From positions 1-7,873 of the forward strand of contig JAFZDG010000292.1 of the NCBI GenBank assembly GCA_017561285.1: a DNA stretch of 7,873 nt, in the 5' to 3' direction. A model generated the notes under the pieces. The model saw nothing but the letters and a program-made list of their open reading frames with translations, had not been told where the DNA came from and did not search any database. This DNA is from Bacteroidaceae bacterium. Its GTDB lineage: Bacteria; Bacteroidota; Bacteroidia; Bacteroidales; Barnesiellaceae_A. The position numbers and the translations under genes are program-made. Positions 1 to 7,177 of this stretch are shown piece after piece; the stretch's first letter is position 1; each line of letters starts with the position of its first letter.

Positions 1-769
1 AAGTCATACCGGCACGTACACGAGCTGTGATGCGAGCTTTACCCTCGTTGTTCTTACCGCTCTTAGTAGTGATAAGGATCACACCGTTAGCAGCACGCGA
101 ACCGTAGATAGAAGCAGCAGCAGCATCCTTCAATACAGTAATAGAAGCGATATCGCTGGGGCTGATAAGAGCGATAGCGTTGGTACTTTCGGCAGCACCA
201 CCCGAGATATCACCACTCATTACGGGAATACCATCGACTACATACAAAGGAGCGTTGCTTGCAGAAAGAGAAGATGTACCGCGGATACGAATTGAAGTAG
301 AAGCACCGGGTTGACCGTTACTACTTGTAATTTGCACACCGGCCATCTTACCTTGCAACATCTTATCGACAGATGTAGCAGGAATTGAAGCCAACTCATC
401 ACCGCTTACTTGAACCACAGCACCGGTTTTAGCTTCGCGGCTTTGCACACCGTAACCTACAACGATAACCTCATCGAGGGTAGTTGTAGAAGATAGAGTC
501 ACTACCATACCATCACGAGCAAACACTTCGGCTTTCTCCATACCAATGTAAGAGATAACAAGTGTTTTAGAGCCGTCAGGCAACTTGATAGAGAATCGTC
601 CATCGGCATCAGTGATAGCCGATGAGTTTGTACCCTTAACGAGAACCGATGCACCAAAGATGGGCAGATCGTCGTCGCCAGAAATAACTGTACCGGTTAT
701 GGTCTTTTGGGCCATAGCTGACGTTACTCCTACTAACAGGGCACACAAGAACATTGTTAGTTTTCTCAT
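1..769 (-). CDS. SusC/RagA-type TonB-dependent outer-membrane transporter, N-terminal part (cut by window edge)
   Basis: The gene reads leftwards from ATG at 769 and is open to the window edge, giving 256 residues of a protein that is usually about 1000 long. A signal peptide (MRKLTMFLCALLVGVTSAMA, cleaved before Q21) is followed by a carboxypeptidase-regulatory-like domain (about 22-95, with TDADGRFS at 53-60 and YIGMEKAEV), the conserved TonB-interaction segment DEVIVVGYG (99-107) and the plug domain (about 112-236). The plug contains LQGKMAGVQI, IRIRGTSSL, PLYVVDGIP and the SusC signature KDAAAASIYGSRAANGVILITTK around 214-236. The family imports glycans or peptides across the outer membrane with a SusD lipoprotein partner, driven by TonB. 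The partner gene would lie off the left edge, so substrate cannot be told. No frameshift or stop was seen in the visible part. Family assignment is very secure. Confidence 0.96.
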   Translation of the reverse strand, partial: MRKLTMFLCALLVGVTSAMAQKTITGTVISGDDDLPIFGASVLVKGTNSSAITDADGRFSIKLPDGSKTLVISYIGMEKAEVFARDGMVVTLSSTTTLDEVIVVGYGVQSREAKTGAVVQVSGDELASIPATSVDKMLQGKMAGVQITSSNGQPGASTSIRIRGTSSLSASNAPLYVVDGIPVMSGDISGGAAESTNAIALISPSDIASITVLKDAAAASIYGSRAANGVILITTKSGKNNEGKARITARVRAGMT

Positions 770-1011
770 ACGTCTGAATTTATTAAACATTAATATACAT
801 TAAAAAATAATAGTAATTCTCTCATCTAAATGCTCTCTTGCGAAAGCGTTTTAAAAGTAACATTTTGTCAACTTTCACCACCACATCATCTTGCTGCCAT
901 TAGCAAAACCCGGTGCATCTTACCGTCGCTTGCGAGTATTGATTTGCATACCTCAAAGAGAGCAATTTCGGGGTTGAAAACTGCGCACTTTTAGCTACAA
1001 TAAGACAATTA

Positions 1012-1040
1012 CAAAGATAGCAAGAAAGAAGCAAAAAAAA
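1012..1040 (-). promoter_or_regulatory. Probable promoter of the susC-like gene
   Basis: On the minus strand TATCTTTG (1019 down to 1012) matches the Bacteroidota -7 box TAnnTTTG exactly. A T-rich run lies at about the -33 position (near 1033-1040), but there is no clean TTG at the ideal spacing. If used, transcription would begin near 1005 and give a leader of roughly 236 nt before the ATG at 769. The -7 box is seen directly; promoter activity is inferred. Confidence 0.5.
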
Positions 1041-1585
1041 GAATATGCCTTGCAAATAGCGAGAATTTTGTTCACCTCTATCATCCAAAGAATTGCAAAA
1101 ACCGTATTAAAATACTCAAAACGCACAAAACATCTTGACAAAACATTGTATATCAAGCGCATAATTTGAACACAAAACAGCACAAACCGTCATAGAGAAA
1201 TGATATAAATATACCGTTAATAAAAGTTAACGACCTATTTTCGCCCAAAACTGATGCGAACATAATTCTTAAAAGGCTCGATGTTTTAACAAAATATTCC
1301 ATCATTTTAACATATAAACTTTTTAATGAATCTTTCGAGAAGAAATAGAGCAAAATCACAACGACAGAATATAACGACATTTGTTGTCGGTATGTACCAC
1401 AGATGAAAAAATAGAAATACAAAAGCGCACCATAAGAAATACGAAAATATCAAATTGATATAATCACTACCCACGAAAGCCGAATATTTGACAGATTTAA
1501 GAGAGTAAATATAGCATAATGTGCGTTAAAAAATGGAGGGATAACAAGAAACAACAGAAGATAGATAAAAAAGAGAACAAGATTG

Positions 1586-1616
1586 TTTATTCTTCGGCTG
1601 TTTGTGCGTATCTTCG
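1586..1616 (+). promoter_or_regulatory. Probable coaX promoter, very close to the start codon
   Basis: TATCTTCG at 1609-1616 differs from TAnnTTTG at one position, and TTTA at 1586-1589 lies 19 bp upstream, near the expected -33 position (TTTG consensus). The predicted start of transcription is about 1623, only one base before the ATG at 1624. If real, the mRNA is nearly leaderless. The element also argues against the longer in-frame start at 1519, which would place the promoter inside the coding sequence. Confidence 0.45.
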
Positions 1617-1623
1617 CACCGAA

Positions 1624-2358
1624 ATGAGACTGATAATAGACCAGGGCAACACAGCCACCAAATTGTACACAGCCATCGGAAATGATATAACCGATTGCGT
1701 AGTAACCGAAAACGATGAGATGCTGGAGTATGTGCGAAGCCGCATAGCCAACGACTCGTTCGATGCAGCTATATACAGCTCGGTGCGCCGAGAGTACGAC
1801 AAGCGCCTCATAAACGTTATGAGCCGCAAAATACCCCATATAGTGTGTATGGGACCGACTACCCACACTCCCATAGAGATAGCCTATCGCACCCCCGAGA
1901 CACTGGGCTGCGACCGTATAGCCGCCGCCGTAGGGGCATGGACGCAACAACCCGGCCATCCGCTGCTGGTGGTAGATGCCGGTACGGCCATTACCTATGA
2001 CCTGGTGTCGGCGCATGGCAAATTTATGGGTGGCAACATTGCCGCCGGCATAGAGATGCGCCTGCGCGCACTACACGAGCACACCGGCCGCCTGCCTCTG
2101 GTGAAGAGCGATGGAGAGCTTCCGCTATTGGGATACGATACCCAAACAGCCATACGTGCCGGAGCATTACAAGGCGCAGCCTACGAATTGGAGGGATACA
2201 TTGCCGCTTGCGAGGCCGAAAATCCGGGACTTTTGGTTTTCTTAACGGGTGGAGATGCCGAGCGTTTGGCTACTATCATAAAAAGAGCTATCTTTGTCGA
2301 TAGAAATTTAGTCCCCAAAGGGTTGAACCGAATATTAGAATACAATGTCAAACTTTAG
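1624..2358 (+). CDS. coaX: Type III pantothenate kinase
   Basis: The 244-residue protein matches the usual CoaX length. CoaX phosphorylates pantothenate to 4'-phosphopantothenate using ATP, the first committed step of coenzyme A synthesis, in the cytoplasm. Visible ASKHA-fold motifs are DQGNTATK (6-13, phosphate-1 loop), GCDR (95-98, pantothenate side), VVDAGTAIT (116-124, phosphate-2 loop with D118), GGNIAAGI (136-143; the more usual form ends in PG) and LTGGDA (207-212, adenosine region). The open frame extends upstream to 1519, but those 35 residues are Lys-rich, come from A-rich DNA, overlap a promoter-like box and precede the family's N-terminal beta strand, so ATG at 1624 was chosen. 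The last 14 bases overlap the next gene, suggesting an operon and translational coupling. Confidence 0.95.
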   Translation: MRLIIDQGNTATKLYTAIGNDITDCVVTENDEMLEYVRSRIANDSFDAAIYSSVRREYDKRLINVMSRKIPHIVCMGPTTHTPIEIAYRTPETLGCDRIAAAVGAWTQQPGHPLLVVDAGTAITYDLVSAHGKFMGGNIAAGIEMRLRALHEHTGRLPLVKSDGELPLLGYDTQTAIRAGALQGAAYELEGYIAACEAENPGLLVFLTGGDAERLATIIKRAIFVDRNLVPKGLNRILEYNVKL

Positions 2359-3550
2359 ACTCCTTTTTACAGCATTGCTATGCGCAATGCTACTGCCCGC
2401 AGTGGCACAAACCCCCTACTCGCAATATGGCTATGGCACAATAGACGATGCCGCAACAGGCAACCAACGTGCGATGGGTAGCACCGGTATCGGTATGCGC
2501 AACAATTCGCATATAAATATGATGAACCCCGCATCATACACTGCGTGCGATTCACTCACATTTATGTTTGACTTCTCGGTCGATTACCGCAGTTCGTGGT
2601 ATAAAGAAGGTAACGCATCGAACCAGACACAAGGTGGAGGTATCAACTATATCACAATGCAATTTCGCTTAGGCAAGAGTGTAGCAGGTAGCATTGGTCT
2701 CACTCCCCTCTCGCACGTACAATATACCTACGGCAACGAGCTACCCAATGGCAACTACGTACGCATAGGCGAAGGCGGATTGTCGCAGATATATGGAGGT
2801 GTGGCATACCAACCCTTCAAGTGGCTGTCGCTGGGTGTGAATGTAGGCTATATGTTTGGTAAGATACAGAACTATGTACAGGTAGCGACAGCTCCGTCAT
2901 CGGGCCACTTCTACAAAATCATATCGGTAAACGATGTACGCCTGCAAGCCGGCATGCAACTACCCATTGAGTTGAACAAGAAGAACGACCTGACATTTGG
3001 TTTCACCTACACCCTGGGCAAACCCACGCTGGGCAAGGTATTGGCATACGCTACCTATAGCGATACCACCGAGTACGATATGCGCGACCTCTACTCTATG
3101 CCCCACTGTTTCGGAGCCGGCTTCAGCTACGTACACGACAAACGCATCACTATTGCAGCCGATGCTCGCTACGATATGTGGAAAGACACCAAGTTCTTCA
3201 ACCCCAACACCGAGAGCTTTGAGCCAATGAACAACCGCATGCGCATCTCGGCCGGTGCAGAGTATCGTCCCAAATTGTTGTCGAGCAGCTATTTCGACTA
3301 CGTGCGCTACCGCATAGGTGGTTTCTACGAGGAGTCATATATAAAGGTAGGCAACAACAGTGTTCGTGAGTTTGGCGTTACATGCGGTTTTGGATTCCCT
3401 CTCCGCAGCGAGAAGTCGATACTCAATGTCAGCTTTGAGTACTCACACCGCAACGGCTATCCCAACCCACTGCTCGAAGAGGACCACCTCGCCATAGTCG
3501 TGTCAATGACATTCAACGAAATGTGGTTCTGGCAACGTAAATTTGAATAA
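2345..3550 (+). CDS. Putative outer-membrane beta-barrel protein (FadL/PorV-like fold), function unknown
   Basis: This 401-residue protein has a signal peptide (about 1-21, ending LLPAVAQ) followed by TPYSQYGYGTIDD, RAMGSTGIGMR and NMMNPASY (about 57-65), motifs I associate with a Bacteroidales group of uncharacterised FadL/OmpP1-like barrel proteins. The remainder alternates short amphipathic strands rich in Tyr and Gly, such as LSLGVNVGYMFG (161-172) and FGAGFSYVHDKRITIAADARYDMW (starting at 256), with turns of Asn, Asp and Gly. It ends in an aromatic strand, MTFNEMWFWQRKFE, as expected for an outer-membrane barrel. The ATG at 2345 lies inside the end of coaX in another frame, so translation is probably coupled. 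By analogy it could be a channel for hydrophobic compounds or a secretion accessory protein, but nothing in the sequence fixes a substrate. It is followed by a strong hairpin. Confidence 0.82.
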   Translation: MSNFRLLFTALLCAMLLPAVAQTPYSQYGYGTIDDAATGNQRAMGSTGIGMRNNSHINMMNPASYTACDSLTFMFDFSVDYRSSWYKEGNASNQTQGGGINYITMQFRLGKSVAGSIGLTPLSHVQYTYGNELPNGNYVRIGEGGLSQIYGGVAYQPFKWLSLGVNVGYMFGKIQNYVQVATAPSSGHFYKIISVNDVRLQAGMQLPIELNKKNDLTFGFTYTLGKPTLGKVLAYATYSDTTEYDMRDLYSMPHCFGAGFSYVHDKRITIAADARYDMWKDTKFFNPNTESFEPMNNRMRISAGAEYRPKLLSSSYFDYVRYRIGGFYEESYIKVGNNSVREFGVTCGFGFPLRSEKSILNVSFEYSHRNGYPNPLLEEDHLAIVVSMTFNEMWFWQRKFE

Positions 3551-3571
3551 TCAGTCAATAGAGGCAATACA

Positions 3572-3616
3572 GCAACACCGCCGCCCGACAAACAAGTCTC
3601 GGGCGGCGGTATTTGC
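3572..3616. terminator. Strong GC-rich hairpin, probable bidirectional terminator between convergent genes
   Basis: A perfect 12-bp stem, ACCGCCGCCCGA (3577-3588) with its complement at 3599-3610, encloses a 10-base loop. GCAA (3572-3575) and TTGC (3613-3616) can extend it past a small internal loop. It lies in the 80-base gap between the barrel gene (stop at 3550) and the convergent PorE-like gene (stop at 3631), so it can serve both strands. Neither side has a long U tract, so it may act as a weak intrinsic terminator, an mRNA 3'-end stabiliser, or both. Confidence 0.8.
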
Positions 3617-3630
3617 TTATGATTTGTGGC

Positions 3631-5622
3631 CTAATAAAGTCCGTAGGTAATAGAGAGCACCTGGAACTCGGTGCGGCGATTGATTTGGTGCGCCACCTCC
3701 TGATCTTCTTCCGACAAGGTAAGAATAAACTCCTCAGTAAGCACATCGCCCTCCTTGAATTGCGGATAGAGCGAAGCCAACTTTTTGGTGATGGTTTTGG
3801 GAACAGACTCGCCATAACCCACCGCCTTGACACGATCGGGGGCAATTCCCTGCGCAATAAGATAATCGACAACCGACTGCGCACGGCGTTGCGACAACTC
3901 TTGGTTATAGGCATCGCGGCCTCGGAAATCGGTGTGCGAGGCCAACTCTATGCTGATATTGGGGTTGTCGTTGAGAATGGTTATCAACTCATTGTCGAGA
4001 GCTTCTTCCGACTCGGGACGCAACGTCGCTTTATCAAAATCATAGAAGATATTGTCGAGAATGACAGGCTTGGTAACCGAAGCCAAAACAAAATCGACTA
4101 CATACTCGGCATCGACCTCGGCAGTGTCGCTCATAAACTCTTGCTTGCCATTGAGATAGCCACGACATCCGGCCATCATCACATAGCGCACACCTCTATT
4201 GAGCGAAAAGCGAAACGATCCGTCCTTGCGACCACTCTCCTTCTGATTAGAACCATCATCACCCACAATGCGTATGACGGCATCGGGAATAGGCTCATCA
4301 TCTTTGTCGAGCACCATACCCGATATAGTTACTTTGATAGAGGGCTTCTCAAAACTATATATCTTGTCGTAGCCACGACCATCGTTGCGATTGGATGAGA
4401 AAAAACCGGTCTCTTCGACACCAAAGGTAATACCAAAGTCATCGGCCGACGAATTGATAGGATACTTCATATTCTCCACATTCCACACCCCGGCAGTGTC
4501 GAGCTGTGCCACAAAGAGATCGAGCCCACCCATACCGGGATGACCATCGGAAGAGAAATAGAGTGTGCTATCGCCACGCATATAAGGGAACATCTCATCT
4601 CCGGGAGTATTGATTTTGTCGCCCAGATTTTCGAGCGTTCCTTCGGTATTTGTACCCAACCCCACACGCCAAATGTCTGTTCCACCTTGTCCTCCGGGCA
4701 TATCGGAAACAAAGTATAGAAACAATCCATCGGCCGAAACAGCCGGATGAGCAAACGAAGAGATGGTGTCGGCCACAATATCGAGTTTGGTGGGAGCGCT
4801 CCACTGCGCACCACTGCGCGTTGAGGTATATATCTCGGCGGCGGCATTCTGATTGGGATCCTGACGAGCCTTGCTCAGATACATCGTAGAGCCATCGGGA
4901 CTGAAACTAACCATACCCTCATCGGCCTCGGTATTCAATTCACCCTCTATCAATTCGGGCTTTTGCCACACACCGTTTTCGTCTTTCTTAGCCAAGAAGA
5001 TATCAAAACTCTTCACACCGGTAATGGTACTTTTCTTATCACCGGTAGCCTTGTCGCTGGAGCTTGTGATGTAAAGTTGATCAAACTCCTCACCTTGCAA
5101 CATAGGCGAACAATCACTGCGGCGCGTATTGAATAGATTGGCTTTCTTAACGGTATAACGAGTGGGATTTCCCTTCCACTCGACAGCTTTTATACAACCT
5201 ATCATACCGTTGTGAGCCACTCGGCTATCGGGATTTTTCTCAAGATACAATTCGTAGTTGGCAATGGCATCTTTGTATTTACCCTCGGCATGGCGGCTTT
5301 GAGCCAAAAAGAGATAGGTAGTGCTATCGGTATCGGCATACTTATAGCGAACAGCATTGGTGAAAGCCGCCGAAGCACGAGCCGACATATTGAGACGGCG
5401 ATAACAATCGCCCATCAAAAAGGCGACTTGCCCGCGCAACGGTCGGTCGCTCTTTTTCTGCAATTTATTATATACCTTGCGGTAGGTTTGTGCGGCATCA
5501 TAGTACTCACCTCGAGCATACTGCTCATTGGCCACGCTCAGCTTGGCCGAGCCACACGAAACCAGCAGCATCGCACCCCATGCGACACATATAATATATA
5601 TAATGTATTTATATTTCTTCAT
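3631..5622 (-). CDS. PorE-like OmpA-family lipoprotein (TPR, PD40 propeller, carboxypeptidase-regulatory and OmpA-C domains)
   Basis: The 663-residue protein starts with a lipoprotein signal (AMLLVSCGSAK; lipobox LVSC, lipidated Cys at about 23). TPR-like helices follow (about 30-145), then a PD40/WD40-like propeller (about 170-425) with repeats such as VSFSPDGSTMYLSK, VSADGLFLYFVSD and DSTLYFSSDGHPGMGGLDLF. A carboxypeptidase-regulatory-like domain comes next (about 430-510), then an OmpA-C peptidoglycan-binding domain (about 520-660) with FYDFDKATLRPES, HTDFRGRDAYNQELSQRRA and NRRTEF. This domain order is that of PorE of the Porphyromonas gingivalis type IX secretion system, but similar proteins also occur in Bacteroidota without that system, so the role is open. 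It probably links the outer membrane to the cell wall. A GTG in frame three codons upstream (5631) is possible, but ATG at 5622 leads directly into the Lys-rich signal start. It lies 74 bases after queA and may share its transcript. Confidence 0.9.
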   Translation of the reverse strand: MKKYKYIIYIICVAWGAMLLVSCGSAKLSVANEQYARGEYYDAAQTYRKVYNKLQKKSDRPLRGQVAFLMGDCYRRLNMSARASAAFTNAVRYKYADTDSTTYLFLAQSRHAEGKYKDAIANYELYLEKNPDSRVAHNGMIGCIKAVEWKGNPTRYTVKKANLFNTRRSDCSPMLQGEEFDQLYITSSSDKATGDKKSTITGVKSFDIFLAKKDENGVWQKPELIEGELNTEADEGMVSFSPDGSTMYLSKARQDPNQNAAAEIYTSTRSGAQWSAPTKLDIVADTISSFAHPAVSADGLFLYFVSDMPGGQGGTDIWRVGLGTNTEGTLENLGDKINTPGDEMFPYMRGDSTLYFSSDGHPGMGGLDLFVAQLDTAGVWNVENMKYPINSSADDFGITFGVEETGFFSSNRNDGRGYDKIYSFEKPSIKVTISGMVLDKDDEPIPDAVIRIVGDDGSNQKESGRKDGSFRFSLNRGVRYVMMAGCRGYLNGKQEFMSDTAEVDAEYVVDFVLASVTKPVILDNIFYDFDKATLRPESEEALDNELITILNDNPNISIELASHTDFRGRDAYNQELSQRRAQSVVDYLIAQGIAPDRVKAVGYGESVPKTITKKLASLYPQFKEGDVLTEEFILTLSEEDQEVAHQINRRTEFQVLSITYGLY

Positions 5623-5631
5623 CTTCGACAC

Positions 5632-5696
5632 ACGCTACCATATACACATATATTATATACGGCATTTGTCGCATTTTATTGCTTTACACAGCACAA
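5632..5696 (-). other. Short A+T-rich gap between queA and the PorE-like gene
   Basis: This 65-base gap contains alternating TA stretches (near 5640-5660) and no clear TAnnTTTG box on the minus strand. The lack of a recognisable promoter or terminator favours read-through from queA into the PorE-like gene, though a degenerate promoter cannot be excluded. Confidence 0.4.
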
Positions 5697-6926
5697 TTAC
5701 TTATCAACCCGCCATAGCAACGAGCTATCGCCATAACTCAAGAAACGAAAGTCGTGCGATAAAGCATAGTCGTAGATTGTACCCCAATCGCCTGCAACAA
5801 AGGCCGAAACAAGCAGCAGGAGCGTACTGCGAGGTTGATGAAAATTGGTAACTATACCATCTACGATATGGAATTTATATCCCGGAGCTATGATGATGCG
5901 AGTAGCACTCACCAACCTATCGGAGCCAATACGATCGAGATAATCGAGCAATAGTTGCATAGCCTCGGCACGCGACAAATTGGGGTTATCGCCATAGGGA
6001 GCCCACTGCTCCACTCGCAGTTCTTCGGCCGATGCCTCCTTGTTGCGATAAAGCGACAAAGCGATATAATAGAGACTCTCGAGGGTACGTACCGATGTTG
6101 TACCCACAGCAACCACACGCCTCGGACTGCGACACAACTCCTCAATAAGCGCACGCGACACCGAAATATACTCGGTATGCATTTCGTGCTGGGCTATTGT
6201 ATCACTCTTCACCGGCTTGAATGTTCCGGCACCAACGTGCAACGTAAGTTCGTGCGTGGGTATCCCTTTGGCTCGCACAACATCGAGCACTTCGGGCGTA
6301 AAGTGCAGACCGGCCGTAGGAGCAGCCACAGAACCCTCAATCTTTGAATATACCGTTTGATACGTGGTCTTGTCACTCTCCTCAGTAGCTCTATTGAGAT
6401 AGGGAGGTATGGGCAGCTCACCCAACGTCTCCAACAATTCGCCAAAAGTTATCGAATGGTCATCCCAAGCAAATTCCACCACAAAACCATCGCCATACTG
6501 CTCGCCACGCGTGGCTGAGAGCGTAACCTCACGTCCGTCATACATAAACGTCAGATACAACGCCCCTTCTTTCCATTTCTTGGCATTACCTATCAGGCAC
6601 AACCAACGACACGAGTGTGTACTCTGCAACGACATAGCATAATCGACCGGCACAAGCGGCTCAAGACAAAACACCTCAATGACAGCACCTGTAGCCTTGC
6701 GAAAGTGCATACGCGCTTGTATTACCCTCGTGTTGTTGAATACCAACATTACATCATCGGGCAACAATGCCGGCAAATCGGAAAATTGACATTGCTCTAT
6801 ATGGCCATTTTTATACACAAGCAGTTTTGAGCTATCGCGTTGCGACAACGGGAACTTAGCTATACGCTCATCGGGCAAAGCATAGTCATAGTTTTCTATG
6901 CGAATATCTTGAGTATTGGATACCAT
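5697..6926 (-). CDS. queA: S-adenosylmethionine:tRNA ribosyltransferase-isomerase, long form
   Basis: QueA moves the ribosyl part of S-adenosylmethionine onto preQ1 at position 34 of tRNAs with GUN anticodons, forming epoxyqueuosine in the queuosine pathway, in the cytoplasm. Clear family motifs are YDYALPDERIAKFPLSQRDS (13-32), NNTRV (64-68), VAAPTAGLHF (200-209), LHVGAGTFKPV (229-239), VAVGTTSVRTLES (272-284), TNFHQPRSTLLLLVSAF (360-376) and FRFLSYGD (393-400). At 409 residues it is about 50 longer than Escherichia coli QueA. The main extra segment is at about 292-342, between the SVRTLES region and APGYKF, and contains EQWAPYGDNPNLSRAEAMQL. From memory, a roughly 400-410-residue version is widespread in Bacteroidota, sometimes beside a shorter QueA, so this could be a paralogue with a shifted role. 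The motifs are intact. A TACTTTTG promoter box lies 24 bases upstream, and a queuosine-type substrate, tRNA-Asp, is encoded next door. Confidence 0.92.
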   Translation of the reverse strand: MVSNTQDIRIENYDYALPDERIAKFPLSQRDSSKLLVYKNGHIEQCQFSDLPALLPDDVMLVFNNTRVIQARMHFRKATGAVIEVFCLEPLVPVDYAMSLQSTHSCRWLCLIGNAKKWKEGALYLTFMYDGREVTLSATRGEQYGDGFVVEFAWDDHSITFGELLETLGELPIPPYLNRATEESDKTTYQTVYSKIEGSVAAPTAGLHFTPEVLDVVRAKGIPTHELTLHVGAGTFKPVKSDTIAQHEMHTEYISVSRALIEELCRSPRRVVAVGTTSVRTLESLYYIALSLYRNKEASAEELRVEQWAPYGDNPNLSRAEAMQLLLDYLDRIGSDRLVSATRIIIAPGYKFHIVDGIVTNFHQPRSTLLLLVSAFVAGDWGTIYDYALSHDFRFLSYGDSSLLWRVDK

Positions 6927-6949
6927 TGTGATTATATATTATAGATGGT

Positions 6950-6957
6950 CAAAAGTA
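6950..6957 (-). promoter_or_regulatory. queA promoter -7 box
   Basis: Read on the minus strand this is TACTTTTG, an exact match to TAnnTTTG. The expected start of transcription is near 6943, giving a leader of about 17 nt before the ATG at 6926. The -33 region (about 6975-6980) is only A+T-rich, with no good TTG at ideal spacing. The same octamer serves the class A PBP gene on the other strand. Confidence 0.6.
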
Positions 6958-7006
6958 ATAATTATTTATCAATAATCTATATACAGCACAATATTATTGA
7001 AGCTCA

Positions 7007-7041
7007 TAAAAACAAAAAAGCCTCGAGACAACTCGAAGCTT
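7007..7041 (-). terminator. Intrinsic terminator after tRNA-Asp
   Basis: On the minus strand a 10-bp stem (arms at 7032-7041 and 7018-7027, one G-T pair) with loop TTGT is followed directly by a T-rich tract, TTTTTTGTTTTT. It begins six bases past the tRNA 3' end, so it probably ends the tRNA transcript and isolates it from queA downstream. Confidence 0.85.
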
Positions 7042-7046
7042 CCTTG

Positions 7047-7120
7047 CGGTGCGTACGGGACTCGAACCCGTGACCCCATGCGTGACAGGCATGTATTCTA
7101 ACCGACTGAACTAACGCACC
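7047..7120 (-). tRNA. tRNA-Asp (anticodon GTC)
   Basis: The 74-base minus-strand sequence folds as a cloverleaf: acceptor GGTGCGT/ACGCACC, D arm GTTC/GAAT with loop AGTCGGTTA, anticodon stem CATGC/GCATG around loop CTGTCAC (anticodon GTC), variable GGGTC, and T arm ACGGG/CCCGT with TTCGAGT. The discriminator base is G, as expected for tRNA-Asp. The 3' CCA is not encoded (the next bases are CAAGG), so it must be added by CCA-adding enzyme. A GTC anticodon makes it a potential queuosine substrate, fitting the nearby queA. It has its own promoter upstream and terminator downstream. Confidence 0.98.
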
Positions 7121-7152
7121 AAATAACTTTAATATAACCCTTTAAACTAATT

Positions 7153-7177
7153 CAAAAAGGACTTCTCTGCCTTTTTG
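7153..7177 (-). repeat. Inverted repeat at the predicted 5' end of the tRNA-Asp precursor
   Basis: CAAAAAGG (7153-7160) and CCTTTTTG (7170-7177) form a perfect 8-bp inverted repeat with a 9-base spacer. With a predicted transcription start near 7176, the tRNA precursor would begin almost exactly with this hairpin, about 32 nt before the mature 5' end. It could protect or mark the leader, or be chance in A+T-rich DNA. Confidence 0.5.

Larger units (their letters stand above)
770..1623. other. A+T-rich divergent intergenic region between the susC-like gene and coaX
   Basis: About 850 bases without a supported gene. The left part (770 to about 1005) would be the 5' leader of the susC-like mRNA. 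It holds small inverted repeats such as TTGCT/AGCAA at 891-906 and CGGT/ACCG at 911-925, and three close ATTAA/CATTAA copies just before the start codon. The part from about 1040 to 1580 is A+T-rich and holds only short open frames whose translations are hydrophobic low-complexity strings with no recognisable domain. The right end carries the probable coaX promoter. I see no tRNA, no clear riboswitch core and no insertion sequence here. Confidence 0.6.

Noticed and set aside
112..126. GCT/AGC trinucleotide run suggestive of a microsatellite
   Set aside because: It encodes the Ala run of the conserved SusC motif KDAAAAS, so it is explained by protein conservation.
1361..1389. Repeated ACGACA and small inverted repeat CGACA/TGTCG
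   Set aside because: The stem is only 5 bp and no promoter or gene lies close by, so it is too weak to call an operator or RNA element.
1153..1422. Open frame of 89 codons on the minus strand in the intergenic region
   Set aside because: The translation is a Phe-, Tyr- and Leu-rich string as expected from random A+T-rich DNA. No promoter box or recognisable domain was seen, though a small membrane peptide cannot be strictly excluded.
1519..1623. Upstream extension of coaX from ATG at 1519
   Set aside because: It would add 35 Lys-rich residues before the conserved N-terminal strand and contains a promoter-like box. The start at 1624 gives the normal family length.
1450..2016. Open frame of 188 codons on the minus strand
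   Set aside because: Antisense to coaX across conserved kinase motifs, with a hydrophobic low-complexity tail read from the A+T-rich intergenic region. No support as a gene.
3613..4398. Open frame of 261 codons on the plus strand
   Set aside because: It lies wholly antisense to the OmpA-C and regulatory domains of the PorE-like gene, whose protein motifs are unmistakable. Its translation shows no domain or signal peptide.
5623..5631. GTG start for the PorE-like gene
   Set aside because: Possible, but it only adds three residues, and the ATG at 5622 opens directly into the typical Lys-rich signal peptide.
5955..6347. Open frame of 130 codons on the plus strand
   Set aside because: Antisense to the conserved core of queA, without any recognisable features.
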